5,066 nucleotides of DNA from Actinotalea sp. (GTDB lineage: Bacteria; Actinomycetota; Actinomycetes; Actinomycetales; Cellulomonadaceae). The notes under the pieces are model-generated. The model searched no databases. It was not told the DNA's origin and worked only from the letters and a program-made list of their open reading frames with translations. The position numbers were made by a program, and so were the translations under genes. Of the stretch, positions 5,038 to 5,066 are shown piece after piece. Within the stretch, counting starts at the first letter, position 1, and each line of letters opens with the position of its first letter. The stretch is from assembly GCA_014360395.1 (NCBI GenBank), contig JACIXM010000175.1, positions 1 through 5,066 of the forward strand, written 5' to 3'.

Positions 5038-5066
5038 AGACCCCACCCGGGTCCCGGGTGGAGTCT
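5038..5066. repeat. Near-perfect 29-bp palindrome at the window end
   Basis: Centred on T5052, 13 of 14 flanking base pairs are complementary; the only mismatch is 5042/5062. The core is CCACCCGGG-T-CCCGGGTGG, extended by AGAC/GTCT. It may be cut by the window edge. It lies about 148 bp upstream of the SDR start. The stem shape suits a terminator, perhaps bidirectional, for a gene beyond the window; an operator is the alternative. The 148 bp between it and the SDR gene holds no clear promoter. Confidence 0.6.

Noticed and set aside
4015..5046. A 343-residue minus-strand frame overlapping the SDR gene and the tRNA-Thr gene
   Set aside because: Gly/Arg/Ala-rich shadow of the SDR gene in another frame, and it runs into a tRNA.
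1..5066. Mobile element, CRISPR array, prophage or defence system
   Set aside because: No transposase, integrase, terminal repeats, regularly spaced repeats or defence-gene domains were seen; composition is uniform and the tRNA 3' ends are not followed by attachment-site duplications.

Overview
The window is very G+C-rich DNA (roughly three quarters G+C by eye) with strong G/C third-position bias. It comes from an actinobacterium, most likely a non-mycolate member of Actinomycetota such as a Cellulomonas-like Micrococcales genus. Phylum is well supported by codon use, protein similarity and gene order; genus is a guess. No mobile element, CRISPR array or phage gene is visible.

Left part (1-2540): a divergent transporter/regulator pair. 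A 12-helix MFS permease of the YbjJ type is read leftwards and loses only its extreme C-terminus at the window edge. It is too long for the left edge to show its stop. A LacI-family repressor is read rightwards. The 223-bp gap between them holds an A/T-rich, CpG-centred palindrome (1395-1408) of the classical LacI-family operator shape, so the regulator probably controls itself and perhaps the permease.

Middle and right part (2593-4024, all leftwards): tRNA-Thr(GGT), tRNA-Met(CAT), rpmG (ribosomal protein L33), a HadA-like and a HadB-like dehydratase subunit. This order matches the thrT-metT-rpmG2-hadA-hadB segment of Mycobacterium tuberculosis, a locus that links translation genes to the type II fatty-acid synthase dehydratase. 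hadA and hadB overlap by 4 bp (ATGA) and should be translationally coupled. HadB carries the catalytic Asp and His. In mycobacteria hadC, tRNA-Trp and secE follow; here the convergent lacI lies there instead. The spacer between the two tRNAs contains two tandem hairpins.

Right end (4128-5066): an SDR-family oxidoreductase close to 3-alpha/20-beta-hydroxysteroid dehydrogenase-like proteins, read leftwards, with a terminator-type hairpin right after its stop and a recognisable promoter for the tRNA-Thr gene beyond that hairpin. The last 29 bases form a strong near-perfect palindrome, probably the terminator of whatever lies outside the window.

Overall this is mostly conserved housekeeping sequence plus an ordinary transporter/repressor pair. 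I found no convincing evidence of an undescribed system; the points most worth a second look are the predicted operator, the paired hairpins between the tRNAs, the L33 protein with three of four zinc-ligand cysteines, and the changed neighbourhood of hadAB. Coding coverage is dense: no gene-free stretch exceeds about 225 bases.
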